NCBI RefSeq assembly: GCF_017565765.1
Contig: NZ_JAGDYP010000002.1
Coordinates: forward strand, 1 to 64,000
DNA: 64,000 bases
Direction of reading: 5' to 3'
From: Capnocytophaga bilenii
GTDB lineage: Bacteria > Bacteroidota > Bacteroidia > Flavobacteriales > Flavobacteriaceae
A program made the position numbers and the translations under genes. This document shows positions 18,801-26,601 of this stretch, one piece after another (within the stretch, counting starts at the first letter, position 1; every line of letters starts with the position of its first letter). Under the pieces are notes generated by a model. The model did no database searches, was not told the origin of the DNA, and was given only the letters and a program-made list of their open reading frames with translations.

Positions 18801-21800
18801 TTACGTATATTATAAAATCAGAGATATTAAAGATGCTACTCATTTTGCCACTGCTACTGCCACTGTAATAGTACTGCCCCAAACCACGACACCTACTACC
18901 GAAACACCCACTACCACAACAAGCACTACAACTACACCTACTACGATAACCCTTACTGCTCAAGACGATACTTACACTGTTACCTATAGCACTGAATCTC
19001 AAACAGTAGGCAGTGTTTATGACAACGACCATTACGGCACGGCTACCCCTACAGATAAAGAGGTGCAATTTAGCTACATTCGTAGGAGTACTGATAATAA
19101 CGGCAAGTATATCAGTACGATACGAGGCGGAATGCTCCGACTTCCTGCAGGCTTGTCGGTGGGTTGTCATTACATATATTATAAGATTAGAGATATTAAA
19201 GATGTTACCAACTTTGCCACTGCTACTGCCACTGTAATAGTACTGCCCCAAACCACAACACCCGCCACATCAACTGCAACTACTACACCCACCACAACAA
19301 CCCTCACCGCTCAAGATGATACTTACACTGTTATCTATAGTACTGAACCTCAAACAGTAGGCAGTGTTTATGATAACGACCGATACGGCACGGCTACCCC
19401 TACAGACAAAGAGGTGCATTTTAGCTACATTCGTAGGAGTACCGATAATAACGGCAAGTATATCAGTACGACACGAGACGGAATGCTCCGACTTCCTGCA
19501 GGGTTATCAGTTGGTCACCATTACGTATATTATAAAATCAGAGATATTAAAGATGTTACCCACTTCGCCACTGCTACCGCCACTGTAATTGTACTGCCCC
19601 AAACTACGACACCTACTACTGAAACGCCCACCACATCAACTGCAACTACTACACCTACTACTACCACAAGTACTACGATAACCCTTACTGCACAAGACGA
19701 TACATACACTGTTACCTATAGTACCGACCCCCAAATAGTAGGTAGCGTTTATGACAACGACCATTACGACACGGCTACCCCTACAGACAAAGAGGTGCAA
19801 TTTAGCTATATTCATAGGAGTACTGATGACAACGGAAAGTATATCAGTACAACACGAGGTGGAATGTTACACCTCCCAGCAGGTTTATCAGTAGGTCGCC
19901 ATTATGTATATTATAAGATTAGAGATATTAAAGATATTACCCACTTCGCCACTGCTACCGCCACCGTAATAGTACTACCCCAAACCACGACACCTACTAC
20001 CGAAACACCCACAACATCAACCTCTACTACTATCACAAGCACCACCACAACCCTTACTGCTCAAGATGATACTTACACTGTTACCTATAGTACCGAATCT
20101 CAAACAGTAGGCAGCGTTTATGACAACGACCATTACGGCACTGCTACCCCTACAGACAAAGAGGTACAATTTAGTTATATTCATAGGAGTACCGATGACA
20201 ACGGAAAGTATATCAGTACTGCACGAGGAGGAATGCTCCGCCTTCCTGCAGGGTTATTAGTAGGTCGCCATTATGTATATTATAAAATTAGAGATATTAA
20301 AGATGTTACCCACTTCGCCACTGCTACTGCCACTGTAATAGTACTGCCCCAAACCACGACACCTACAACATCAACTGCAACTACTACACCTACTACTACC
20401 ACAAGCACTACGATAACTCTCACCGCTCAAGATGATACTTACACGGTTACTTATAGCACTGAATCTCAATTAGTAGGCAGCGTCTATGACAACGACCATT
20501 ACGGCACGGCTACCCCTACAGATAAAGAGGTGCAATTTAGCTATGTTCGCAGGAGTACCGATGACAACGGAAAGTTTATCAGTACAACACAAGGAGGAAT
20601 GCTCCGACTTCCCGCGGGTTTAGCTGTGGGTCACCATTATGTATATTATAAAATCAGAGATATTAAAGATGTTACCCACTTTGCCACGGCTACTGCCACT
20701 GTAATCGTACTGCCCCAAACCACGACACCTACTACTGAAACACCCACAACATCAACTGCAACTACTACACCCACCACAACAACCCTTACTGCTCAAGATG
20801 ATACTTACACGGTTACTTATAGCACTGAACCTCAAATGGTTGGTAGCATCTATAACAACGACCGCTACGGCACGGCTACGCCTACAGACAAAGAGGTGCA
20901 ATTTAGCTACGTTCGTAGGAGTACCGATAATAACGGCAAGTATATCAGTACGGTACGAGGCGGAATGCTCCGACTTCCTGCGGGTTTAGCTGTCGGTCGT
21001 CATTACGTATATTATAAAATCAGAGATATTAAAGATATTACCCATTTCGCTACGGCTACTGCCACCGTAATAGTACTACCCCAAACCACGACACCCTCTA
21101 CGGAAACACCCACAACATCAACCTCTACAACCACACCTACTACTACCACAAGTACCACTATAACCCTTACTGCACAAGACGATACTTATACCGTTACCTA
21201 TAGTACCGATCCTCAAATAGTAGGCAGTGTTTATGATAACGATCGCTACGGCACGGCTACCCCTACAGATAAAGAGGTGCAATCTAGTTACGTTCGTAGG
21301 AGCACTGATAACAACGGAAAGTTTATCAGTACAGCACAAGGTGGTATGCTCCGACTTCCTTCAGGTTTAGCTGTAGGTCGCCATTATGTATATTATAAAA
21401 TCAGAGATATTAAAGATGTTACCCATTTCGCCACTGCTACCGCTACTGTAATCGTACTGCCCCAAACTACGACACCTACTACCAAAACACCTACCACATC
21501 AACCTCTACTACCACACCTACTACTATCACAAATACTACGATAATCCTTACTGCTCAAGACGATACATACACCGTTACCTATAGTACCGACCCCAAAACA
21601 ATAGGCAGTGTCTATGATAACGACCATTACGGCACGGCTACCCCTACCGACAAAGAGGTGCAATTTAGCTATGTTCGCAGGAGTACCGATAATAACGGCA
21701 AGTATATCAGCACGACACGAGGAGGAATGCTCCAACTTCCTACGGGTTTATCAGTCGGTCGTCATTACGTATATTATAAAATCAGAGATATTAAAGATGC

Positions 21801-23202
21801 TACCCACTTTGCCACTGCTACTGCCACCGTAATAGTACTGCCCCAAACTACGACGCCTACTACATCAACTTCTACTACCACACCTACTACCGAAACACCC
21901 ACAACATCAACTGCAACTACTACACCCACCACATCAACCCTCACCGCTCAAGACGATACTTACACCGTTACCTATAGTACCGACCCCCAAACAATAGGCA
22001 GCGTCTATGACAACGACCATTACGGCACGGCTACCCCTACAGACAAAGAAGTACAATTTAGCTACGTTCGTAGGAGTACCGATGACAACGGAAAGTATAT
22101 CAGTACGATACGAGGAGGAATGCTCCGACTTCCTGCAGCTCTATCAGTGGGTCGCCATTACGTATATTATAAGATTAGAGATATTAAAGATGTTACCCAC
22201 TTCGCAACAGCCACTGCCACCGTAATAGTACAGCCCCAAACCACAACACCTACAACCGAAACGCCCACCACAACAACTTCAACTACCACACCTACTACTA
22301 CCACAAGCACTACCATACCCCTTACTGCACAAGACGATACTTACACGGTTACCTATAGCACTGAATCTCAATTAGTAGGCAGTGTTTATGATAACGACCG
22401 CTACGGCACGGCTACCCCCACAGATAAAGAGGTGCAATTTAGTTATATTCATAGGAGTACCGATGACAACGGAAAGTTTATCAGTACAGCACAAGGCGGA
22501 ATGCTCCGACTTCCTGCAGGTTTGGCAGAGGGTCGTCATTATGTATATTATAAAATCAGAGATATTAAAGATATTACCCACTTCGCCACTGCTACCGCTA
22601 CCGTAATAGTACTGCCCCAAACTACGACACCTACTACCGAAACACCCACAACAGAAGAACCTTTGCATCCTATAGCGGTTGCCGATGCCGTAACAACTCC
22701 TATGAATACTCCCGTTCTTATCGCTATATTACAAAATGATATACCTTATGATGCTGTTCCTTATATCTCAGCGTTTCCGTATAAAGGCTCTGTAACTCTC
22801 AACGATAGCAACGAGGTATTATATATCCCTAATAACAATACTACAGGAGCAGATAGTTTTACCTATGAACTTCGCTCGCCCGATGCTGCTATCTCATTAG
22901 CTACAACTACTGTTACGGTCAAAATTTGGTCTCCTATAACTCCTTGCACAGGAATTTCAGCCAATGGTGATGGTAAAAACGATTATTTTCATATTATGGG
23001 GATTGAAAATTATCCCGAAAACACGCTTACTATCTATGATAGCAATGCCAATGAAGTTTTTTCAGTAAGTCATTATGATAATGAAGTGTGTAGATTTGAA
23101 GGAGCAAACTTACCGCAAGGGGTTTATTTCTTTGTACTAACCTACCGTGATGAAGATGATAATTTAGAGCAACAAGTAGGTTGGTTTTATCTCAAAAAGT
23201 AG
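12895..23202 (+). CDS. Giant secreted Ig-like repeat protein with CHU_C-type C-terminal (T9SS type B) domain
   Basis: The single 3435-residue frame opens with a signal peptide (about residues 1-23, hydrophobic LLLIFLLFSTILLG). From residue 31 come 26 near-identical tandem units of about 117-131 residues. Each has an Ig/cadherin-like domain running from AQDDTYTVTYS through VYDND, TPTDKEVQFSY, GGMLRLPAG and HYVYYKIRDIKD to ATATATVIVLP, plus a variable Thr/Pro/Ser-rich mucin-like linker. Residues about 3255-3344 form a different cadherin-like domain. Residues about 3346-3435 form a gliding-motility-associated CHU_C domain (GISANGDGKNDYFHI, NTLTIYDSN, LPQGVYFFVLTY, GWFYLKK), the type B signal recognised by the type IX secretion system. 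It resembles SprB-like flavobacterial adhesins. Adhesion or surface-filament function is inferred. Confidence 0.92.
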   Translation: MINQYQKSLLLIFLLFSTILLGKNKKILIEAQDDTYTVTYSTENQLVGSVYDNDRYGTATPTDKEVQFSYVRRSTDDNGKYISTRRGGMLRLPAGLAVGRHYVYYKIRDIKDVTHFATATATVIVLPKATTPTTETPTTSTFTTTPTTTIPLTAQDDTYTVTYSTEPQLVGSVYDNDHYGTATPTDKEVQFSYVRRSTDNNGKYISTTRGGMLHLPADLAVGRHYVYYKIRDIKDATHFATATATVIVLPQTTTPTTETPTTSTATTTPTTTTLTAQDDTYTVTYSTENQLVGSVYDNDHYGTATPTDKEVQFSYIHRSTDNNGKYISTTRGGMLRLPAALSVGRHYVYYKIRDIKDVTNFATATATVIVLPQTTTPTTETPTTSTSTTTPTTTTNTTITLTAQDDTYTVTYSNEPQTVGCVYDNDHYGTATPTDKEVQFSYIHRSTDNNGKYISTIRGGMLRLPAGLSVGCHYIYYKIRDIKDTTHSATATATVVVLPQTTTPTTSTSTTTPTTETPTTSTATTTPTTTNTTITLTAQDDTYTVTYSTDPQMVGSVYDNDYYGTATPTDKEVQFSYIHRSTDNNGKYISTTRGGMLRLPAGLAVGHHYVYYKIRDIKDVTHSATATATVIVLPQTTTPTTSTSTTTTSTTTATTTPTTTTLTAQDDTYTVTYSTEPQLVGSVYDNDYYGTATPTDKEVLFSYVRRSTDNNGKYISTIRGGMLRLPAGLAVGRHYVYYKIRDIKDITHFATATATVIVLPKATTPTTSTATTTHTTATLTAQDDTYTVTYSTDSQLVGSAYDNDRYGTQTPTDKDVQFSYVRRSTDNNGKYISTAQGGMLRLPAGLAVGRHYVYYKIRDIKDITNFATATATVIVLPQTTTPTTETPTTSTATTTPTTTTSTTITLTAQDDTYTVTYSTESQLVGSVYDNDRYGTATPTDKEVQFSYIYRSTDDNGKYISTARGGMLHLPASLAVGRHYVYYKIRDIKDATHFATATATVIVLPQTTTPTTETPTTSTATTTPTTTTLTAQDDTYTVTYSTESQLVGSVYDNDRYGTATPTDKEVQFLKLNSSVDNNGKYISTRRGGMLHLPVGLAVGRHYVYYKIRDIKDLTHSATATATVIVLPQTTTPTTETPTTSTATTTPTTTTSTTITLTAQDDTYTVTYSSEPQIVGSVYDNDRYSTATPTDKEVQFSYVRRSTDNNGKYISTIRGGMLRLPAGLSVGCHYVYYKIRDIKDVTHFATATATVIVLPQTTTPTTETPTTTTSTTTATTTSTTTTLTAQDDTYTVTYSSEPQIVGSVYDNDRYGTATPTDKEVQFSYVRRSTDNNGKYISTGRGGMLRLPAGLSVDRHYIYYKIRDIKDVTLFATATATVIVLPKTTTPTTSTSTTTPTTTTSTTITLTAQDDTYTVTYSTELQIVGSVYDNDRYGTQTPTDKEVHFSYIRRSTDDNGKYISTTQGGMLRLPAGLSVGHHYVYYKIRDIKDVAHFATATATVIVLPKTTTPTTSTATTTPTTTTSTTILLTAEDDTYTVTYSTESQLVGSVYDNDHYGTATPTDKEVQFSYVRRSTDNNGKYISTIRGGMLRLPAGLSVGCHYVYYKIRDIKDVTHFATATATVIVLPQTTTPTTETPTTSTSTTTPTTTTLTAQDDTYTVTYSTDPQLVGSVYDNDRYGTQTPTDKEVQFSYVRRSTDDNGKYISTGQGGMLRLPAGLVVGRHYVYYKIRDIKDVTNFATATATVIVLPQTTTPTTETPTTSTATTTPTTTTSTTITLTAQDDTYTVTYSTDPQLVGSVYDNDRYGTQTPTDKDVQFSYVRRSTDNNGKYISTAQGGMLRLPAGLAVGRHYVYYKIRDIKDVTHFATATATVIVLPKTTTPTTETPTTSTSTTTTSTTITLTAQDDTYTVTYSSEPQIVGSVYDNDRYGTATPTDKEVQFSYVRRSTDNNGKYISTGRGGMLRLPAGLSVGRHYVYYKIRDIKDATHFATATATVIVLPQTTTPTTETPTTTTSTTTTPTTITLTAQDDTYTVTYSTESQTVGSVYDNDHYGTATPTDKEVQFSYIRRSTDNNGKYISTIRGGMLRLPAGLSVGCHYIYYKIRDIKDVTNFATATATVIVLPQTTTPATSTATTTPTTTTLTAQDDTYTVIYSTEPQTVGSVYDNDRYGTATPTDKEVHFSYIRRSTDNNGKYISTTRDGMLRLPAGLSVGHHYVYYKIRDIKDVTHFATATATVIVLPQTTTPTTETPTTSTATTTPTTTTSTTITLTAQDDTYTVTYSTDPQIVGSVYDNDHYDTATPTDKEVQFSYIHRSTDDNGKYISTTRGGMLHLPAGLSVGRHYVYYKIRDIKDITHFATATATVIVLPQTTTPTTETPTTSTSTTITSTTTTLTAQDDTYTVTYSTESQTVGSVYDNDHYGTATPTDKEVQFSYIHRSTDDNGKYISTARGGMLRLPAGLLVGRHYVYYKIRDIKDVTHFATATATVIVLPQTTTPTTSTATTTPTTTTSTTITLTAQDDTYTVTYSTESQLVGSVYDNDHYGTATPTDKEVQFSYVRRSTDDNGKFISTTQGGMLRLPAGLAVGHHYVYYKIRDIKDVTHFATATATVIVLPQTTTPTTETPTTSTATTTPTTTTLTAQDDTYTVTYSTEPQMVGSIYNNDRYGTATPTDKEVQFSYVRRSTDNNGKYISTVRGGMLRLPAGLAVGRHYVYYKIRDIKDITHFATATATVIVLPQTTTPSTETPTTSTSTTTPTTTTSTTITLTAQDDTYTVTYSTDPQIVGSVYDNDRYGTATPTDKEVQSSYVRRSTDNNGKFISTAQGGMLRLPSGLAVGRHYVYYKIRDIKDVTHFATATATVIVLPQTTTPTTKTPTTSTSTTTPTTITNTTIILTAQDDTYTVTYSTDPKTIGSVYDNDHYGTATPTDKEVQFSYVRRSTDNNGKYISTTRGGMLQLPTGLSVGRHYVYYKIRDIKDATHFATATATVIVLPQTTTPTTSTSTTTPTTETPTTSTATTTPTTSTLTAQDDTYTVTYSTDPQTIGSVYDNDHYGTATPTDKEVQFSYVRRSTDDNGKYISTIRGGMLRLPAALSVGRHYVYYKIRDIKDVTHFATATATVIVQPQTTTPTTETPTTTTSTTTPTTTTSTTIPLTAQDDTYTVTYSTESQLVGSVYDNDRYGTATPTDKEVQFSYIHRSTDDNGKFISTAQGGMLRLPAGLAEGRHYVYYKIRDIKDITHFATATATVIVLPQTTTPTTETPTTEEPLHPIAVADAVTTPMNTPVLIAILQNDIPYDAVPYISAFPYKGSVTLNDSNEVLYIPNNNTTGADSFTYELRSPDAAISLATTTVTVKIWSPITPCTGISANGDGKNDYFHIMGIENYPENTLTIYDSNANEVFSVSHYDNEVCRFEGANLPQGVYFFVLTYRDEDDNLEQQVGWFYLKK
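12985..22655 (+). repeat. 26 tandem coding repeats of about 350-393 bp
   Basis: The repeats start at AQDD codons, for example at 12985, 13354, 13720, 14884, 15235, 15616, 21553 and 21946. Sampled unit lengths vary from 351 to 393 nt, and the variation lies mostly in the ACC/ACT-rich Thr/Pro linkers. The Ig-like parts differ by scattered, mainly synonymous, changes. Copy 9 (about 15980-16350) departs most, with FLKLNSSVDNN in place of FSYVRRSTDNN. Such an array can expand or contract by recombination. Confidence 0.95.
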
Positions 23203-23225
23203 TTATAGTTACCTGTTAAATAAAA

Positions 23226-23266
23226 AACTTTGCCAAAGTTTTACTGCTTTGGCAAAGTTTTTTTTA
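23226..23266 (+). terminator. Strong terminator after the giant gene
   Basis: AACTTTGCCAAAG at 23226-23238 pairs perfectly with CTTTGGCAAAGTT at 23247-23259 around an 8-nt loop, followed by a run of T residues. The same CTTTGGCAAAG core recurs in two other terminators of the window. Confidence 0.9.
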
Positions 23267-23408
23267 GTAATGAGTACAAGTTTAGTGGCATTTACAATTG
23301 TGTTCGCCACAACTTCCTTTTTTTTTGCTGAAAAAGAGCTTCTTTATCAAGAAATAAGCAGCTATCATTACCAAAACGTAAGCTACAATACTCTGCATAC
23401 TCATAATA

Positions 23409-24098
23409 TTATTGTTTTAAAAGTTCAAAAGTTACCATTATAGAAGCCTCTATACTGATGTTACCTGGTGCTAAAGTCTGTTTAGAAGGACTACCCAAAG
23501 CAGCAGCTTCTTTCATTCTAAACACTACAGGTTCTTCATCTTGCACCCCAACTTCTTTGATAGTGAGTGCTTTACCTATGTTTTGGTCTAATGTAATAGC
23601 GTAAAGCAACGCTTTTTTGCGAGCGTTATCTAAGGCAGCAATGCGAGCATCTTGTGTTATTTTAGCTCTTTCCACTTCAGTAATGTCAAATGATATACCA
23701 TCTATTTGGTTTACCCCCGCTTCAAACAACTTGTCCATTAGGGTTTCGTATTTAGACAAGTCTGTAAGTTTGATTTTGATATCTTGCGAAATGCGGTATT
23801 TGTAAGTTTTAGTATTGTAATCGTATTGTTTTTGAAGCGACACATAGTCTGTTTTAAAGTTTTCCAAAGGAATTTCTTGCTCGTTGATAGCTTGTATAAC
23901 CTTCGCTATGCTTTCTCCGTTTTTTTGTCGTAGTAATTTCACATCAGTGCCTTCTCTCTCCACACTTAGCGAAATATTAACAATGGTAGGCTCTACATTT
24001 ATGCTAGCCTCACCCACCACACTTACGGTAGGCACTACATTTTGTGCAACTGTTGTCATTGTTGATGCTAAAGATAATAATATGAATAAACGTTTCAT
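23409..24098 (-). CDS. SIMPL domain-containing (DUF541) periplasmic protein
   Basis: The 229-residue protein has a signal peptide (MKRLFILLSLASTMTTVAQ) and the SIMPL/DUF541 fold: VSVVGEASINVEPTIVNISLSVE at the start, DYVSLQKQYDYNTKTYKYRISQDIKIKLTDL in the middle, DARIAALDNARKKALLYA as a helix, and SIEASIMVTFELL at the end. Family members form oligomeric rings in the periplasm or outer envelope; roles in stress protection have been reported but are not well defined. It converges with the giant gene upstream, and a gap of about 50 nt separates it from the HD phosphohydrolase gene, so the two may be co-transcribed. Confidence 0.85.
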   Translation of the reverse strand: MKRLFILLSLASTMTTVAQNVVPTVSVVGEASINVEPTIVNISLSVEREGTDVKLLRQKNGESIAKVIQAINEQEIPLENFKTDYVSLQKQYDYNTKTYKYRISQDIKIKLTDLSKYETLMDKLFEAGVNQIDGISFDITEVERAKITQDARIAALDNARKKALLYAITLDQNIGKALTIKEVGVQDEEPVVFRMKEAAALGSPSKQTLAPGNISIEASIMVTFELLKQ

Positions 24099-24148
24099 TA
24101 TAAATAAATTATTTAGTTTTATAGTATAAGTCCAATTACCGTGCCAAT

Positions 24149-26191
24149 CTACTCAGGATAAGCAATCCGCACGTGGTAAATATTGATAAGTTTGTTTTTA
24201 AATACCCGTTTGATAGCCTCTATCTCCCTAAACGAAATATCCGAGTTAGCAAATTGGTTGTCGTCTAACTGCTTCTTTACAATCCTATCTACAAATTCGT
24301 TAAGTGCCTCGTAAGTAGGGTTTTTAAGGCTTTTAGTAGCAGCTTCTACCGAATCTGCCATCATAAGAATTGCCGTCTCTTTACTGAAAGGTGTCGGACC
24401 TGGGTAGCGAAAATCCTCCTCTTTAGCCTCAGGGTTCATCTCCAATGCTTTTTTGTAAAAGTAATAAGTAAGACTACACCCGTGATGCGTGCGGATAAAA
24501 TCTATAATTCGTTTAGGCAGTTTGTGTTTGTAAGCAAGTTCCACACCATCAGTTACGTGACGAATAATAATTTTAGCACTTTCTTGCGGATTAAGTGTAT
24601 CGTGCGGGTTATGGCTCGTCTTTTGGTTCTCAATAAAGTACTGTGGGTTTTTCATTTTCCCAATATCGTGATACAAAGCCCCCACACGCACCAATAACGC
24701 ATTAGCCCCTATTTCGGTAGCTGCGGCTTCAGCGAGATTAGCTACTTGCATAGAATGCTGAAAAGTACCAGGAGCAAGCTCCGAGAGCTGCCGCAGTAAT
24801 TTAGAATTAGTGTCCGAAAGCTCTAACAGCGATACATCCGATACCAATCCAAAAGCACGCTCGTAAATATAAGTAAAAGGCTGCGAAAAAAGAATTCCTA
24901 CTCCATTAAGAATGAATAACACAAGTACCGATAGGTCTACCCCCTTCACAGTGCCCTCGGTAATCACGTAAAAAGCCAAATAAATTACTAAGTACGAAAG
25001 TGTTATAAGCCCTGCTGAAGTAAAATAACTCAACCTATAATGAGTGTTTTTAGGAGTAATCATTATTGCCATCGTAGCCATTATTTGTATAAAAACAAAC
25101 TGAAAACTATTAGGCACTATAAACCCCATAATAAACACAGTGCAGATATACATAAAAATTACCGAACGCAAGTCAAAAAACGAACGTAAAATAAGGATCA
25201 TCATTCCCACAGGCACTATGTAAATATAATGAGCAGCGTGCCTTGCTATTAGCCCCAACAATAGGATTGTACAGAGCATATTTAGCAGGATAACAATCAT
25301 TTTTAGATTGTTGTGGTATATCTTAGGTTCGTATTTCCTCAAGTACAAGCACATAATCGCCAGCACTATAGCTACTAAAGCATAATAGCCAGCTACCGAC
25401 CAATTGTAATTATTCTCACTCCACGTTTGTGCTTCATATTCTTCTTTCAATGAAAGCAGCGAATTGAGCTTCTCACCTTCCACCAGCTCCCCTTTGGCAA
25501 TAATTAGCTTCCCTTTATTCACCCAGCCCCGTGTCGATACAATCTCTTTGAGGTTCTGTTGCAAAGCTTTTTCAGTAAATTTTTCATCTACTACCAAATT
25601 CGGACTTAAAATATCAAAGAAAAGGTCGTAATACACCTTGCAGTATTCATTGTAAGGAGCAGCCGCAAAAAAATGATCTACAGCTTCATTCAGCTGTTCC
25701 AATGATAGTATAGGTGCTGTAGGTATTGTTTTAATGTGATTGTTATCTTGGATAATTGCAAGCTCCAATCTGTTTTCTGAAGGTCTTTTTAGTAGTACTC
25801 CATTTCGGTAACTTTCAGTAATAAAAAGAGCCGCTTTGTCTAATAATTGCTCGCGTTTAGCTTGAGGTAAATGATTGAAATATTCGTTTTTTTTCTGCTG
25901 AAATTTTTGTAGAGCAGAAACCGTAGCCGAACTATCTTCGCGATAATAAACCGTAGATTGTTTGATAATCAGTTGTTCCTCCTCTTGTAGTTGTTCTTTA
26001 GTTTTTTTTAGCGGAAAGTCAAACGGTGCATAAAGGTTCTCGTGCTGCCACAATTCCCCCTTCCTGAATTCGTATTTAAATTTAGCCCTTTCAGGAAACA
26101 CCTGCAAGATAAGCACCAAAACCACCACAAGCGCCAACAGCTTGCCATATATAGAAGTCTTAGCAAAAGTCTTAAGTTTTTTAAAGTCCAT
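24149..26191 (-). CDS. 7TM-HD family phosphohydrolase (PgpH-like)
   Basis: The 680-residue protein has a first transmembrane helix (about 15-30), an extracytoplasmic 7TMR-HDED domain (about 45-265), about seven transmembrane helices (270-460), and a cytoplasmic HD domain with YHDIGKMKNP, the second His-rich motif RTHHG and SAKIIIRHVTDG. The architecture is that of PgpH, which hydrolyses cyclic di-AMP to pApA in Firmicutes. Cyclic di-AMP is the likely substrate here, by family. The start was chosen at the ATG on the first hydrophobic helix. A TATTTTTG-like -7 element lies 24 nt upstream on the minus strand. Confidence 0.88.
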   Translation of the reverse strand: MDFKKLKTFAKTSIYGKLLALVVVLVLILQVFPERAKFKYEFRKGELWQHENLYAPFDFPLKKTKEQLQEEEQLIIKQSTVYYREDSSATVSALQKFQQKKNEYFNHLPQAKREQLLDKAALFITESYRNGVLLKRPSENRLELAIIQDNNHIKTIPTAPILSLEQLNEAVDHFFAAAPYNEYCKVYYDLFFDILSPNLVVDEKFTEKALQQNLKEIVSTRGWVNKGKLIIAKGELVEGEKLNSLLSLKEEYEAQTWSENNYNWSVAGYYALVAIVLAIMCLYLRKYEPKIYHNNLKMIVILLNMLCTILLLGLIARHAAHYIYIVPVGMMILILRSFFDLRSVIFMYICTVFIMGFIVPNSFQFVFIQIMATMAIMITPKNTHYRLSYFTSAGLITLSYLVIYLAFYVITEGTVKGVDLSVLVLFILNGVGILFSQPFTYIYERAFGLVSDVSLLELSDTNSKLLRQLSELAPGTFQHSMQVANLAEAAATEIGANALLVRVGALYHDIGKMKNPQYFIENQKTSHNPHDTLNPQESAKIIIRHVTDGVELAYKHKLPKRIIDFIRTHHGCSLTYYFYKKALEMNPEAKEEDFRYPGPTPFSKETAILMMADSVEAATKSLKNPTYEALNEFVDRIVKKQLDDNQFANSDISFREIEAIKRVFKNKLINIYHVRIAYPE

Positions 26192-26272
26192 ATATTAGTT
26201 GCTAAAGTATGCTGCAAAAATACAAAATAATTTTGAATTATGGATTCTAAATTGTGAATTTTCACCCCCCCC

Positions 26273-26305
26273 AATTCAAAATTCAGAATTCAAAATTCAT
26301 AATTC
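26273..26305. repeat. ATTCAAA heptamer repeat
   Basis: Tandem copies of the heptamer ATTCAAA with small variants occur here. The same sequence recurs at 41350-41381, 51376-51402, 51444-51463 and 61290-61315, always between genes. Confidence 0.7.
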
Positions 26306-26311
26306 CCCCAT

Positions 26312-26377
26312 CGAACCTTCAGCGAAGGTTGAGCGAAGGTTGAGCGAAGGATGAGCGAAGGAAAGTCAGCGAGCTGG
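26312..26377. repeat. Dispersed 11-bp TGAGCGAAGG(A/T) tandem array, copy 1
   Basis: It begins with CGAACCTT, contains four 11-bp units and ends with AAAGTCAGCGAGCTG. The copy at 35469-35533 has the same beginning and end. Confidence 0.75.
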
Positions 26378-26497
26378 CGCAGCTGAGTATGTGACGAAGG
26401 ATAAAAAACTATGCGGCTCGCACTGAAGAATAAATCACCTCACTAAGAAAATTTTCTACACTCAAAAAAAATAACAACAAAAAAAATGATAAAAAAA

Positions 26498-26527
26498 TTG
26501 ATGATTCAAAAAAAAAGTGTAACTTTG
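26498..26527 (+). promoter_or_regulatory. Promoter of the PorP/SprF-PorE-like operon
   Basis: TTG at 26498-26500 and TAACTTTG at 26520-26527 are separated by 19 nt. The leader to the ATG is about 74 nt long. Confidence 0.65.
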
Positions 26528-26601
26528 CAAAAAATATGCAGTGATTATTTTAGTATCTAACTAAATATCAATAACTAACAATACAAATACACTTTTAAAA
26601 G

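Larger units (their letters stand above)
26192..26601. other. 410-bp intergenic region with dispersed repeats and porP promoter
   Basis: No gene is supported here. It holds, in order, a possible minus-strand -7 element (26215-26222), ATTCAAA-type heptamers (26273-26305), a GAGCGAAGG repeat array (26312-26377), an imperfect short palindrome (26412-26424), an A-rich tract and the porP promoter. Confidence 0.7.

Noticed and set aside
18787-19251. Long minus-strand open frame inside the giant repeat gene (and about twenty similar frames on both strands)
   Set aside because: They repeat with the same period as the 26 units and read Ser/Gly/Cys-rich low-complexity peptides. They are shadows of the repeat coding sequence.
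23249-23443. Plus-strand open frame after the giant gene
   Set aside because: Its first codons lie inside the strong terminator, it overlaps the 3' end of the SIMPL gene, and it has no family pattern.
24149-26191. Ribonuclease Y or tRNA nucleotidyltransferase-type HD protein
   Set aside because: The 7TM-HD plan with an extracytoplasmic HDED domain is different and matches PgpH-like phosphohydrolases.
26312-26377. CRISPR-like array
   Set aside because: The 11-bp units are in direct tandem without spacers, and no cas genes are present.
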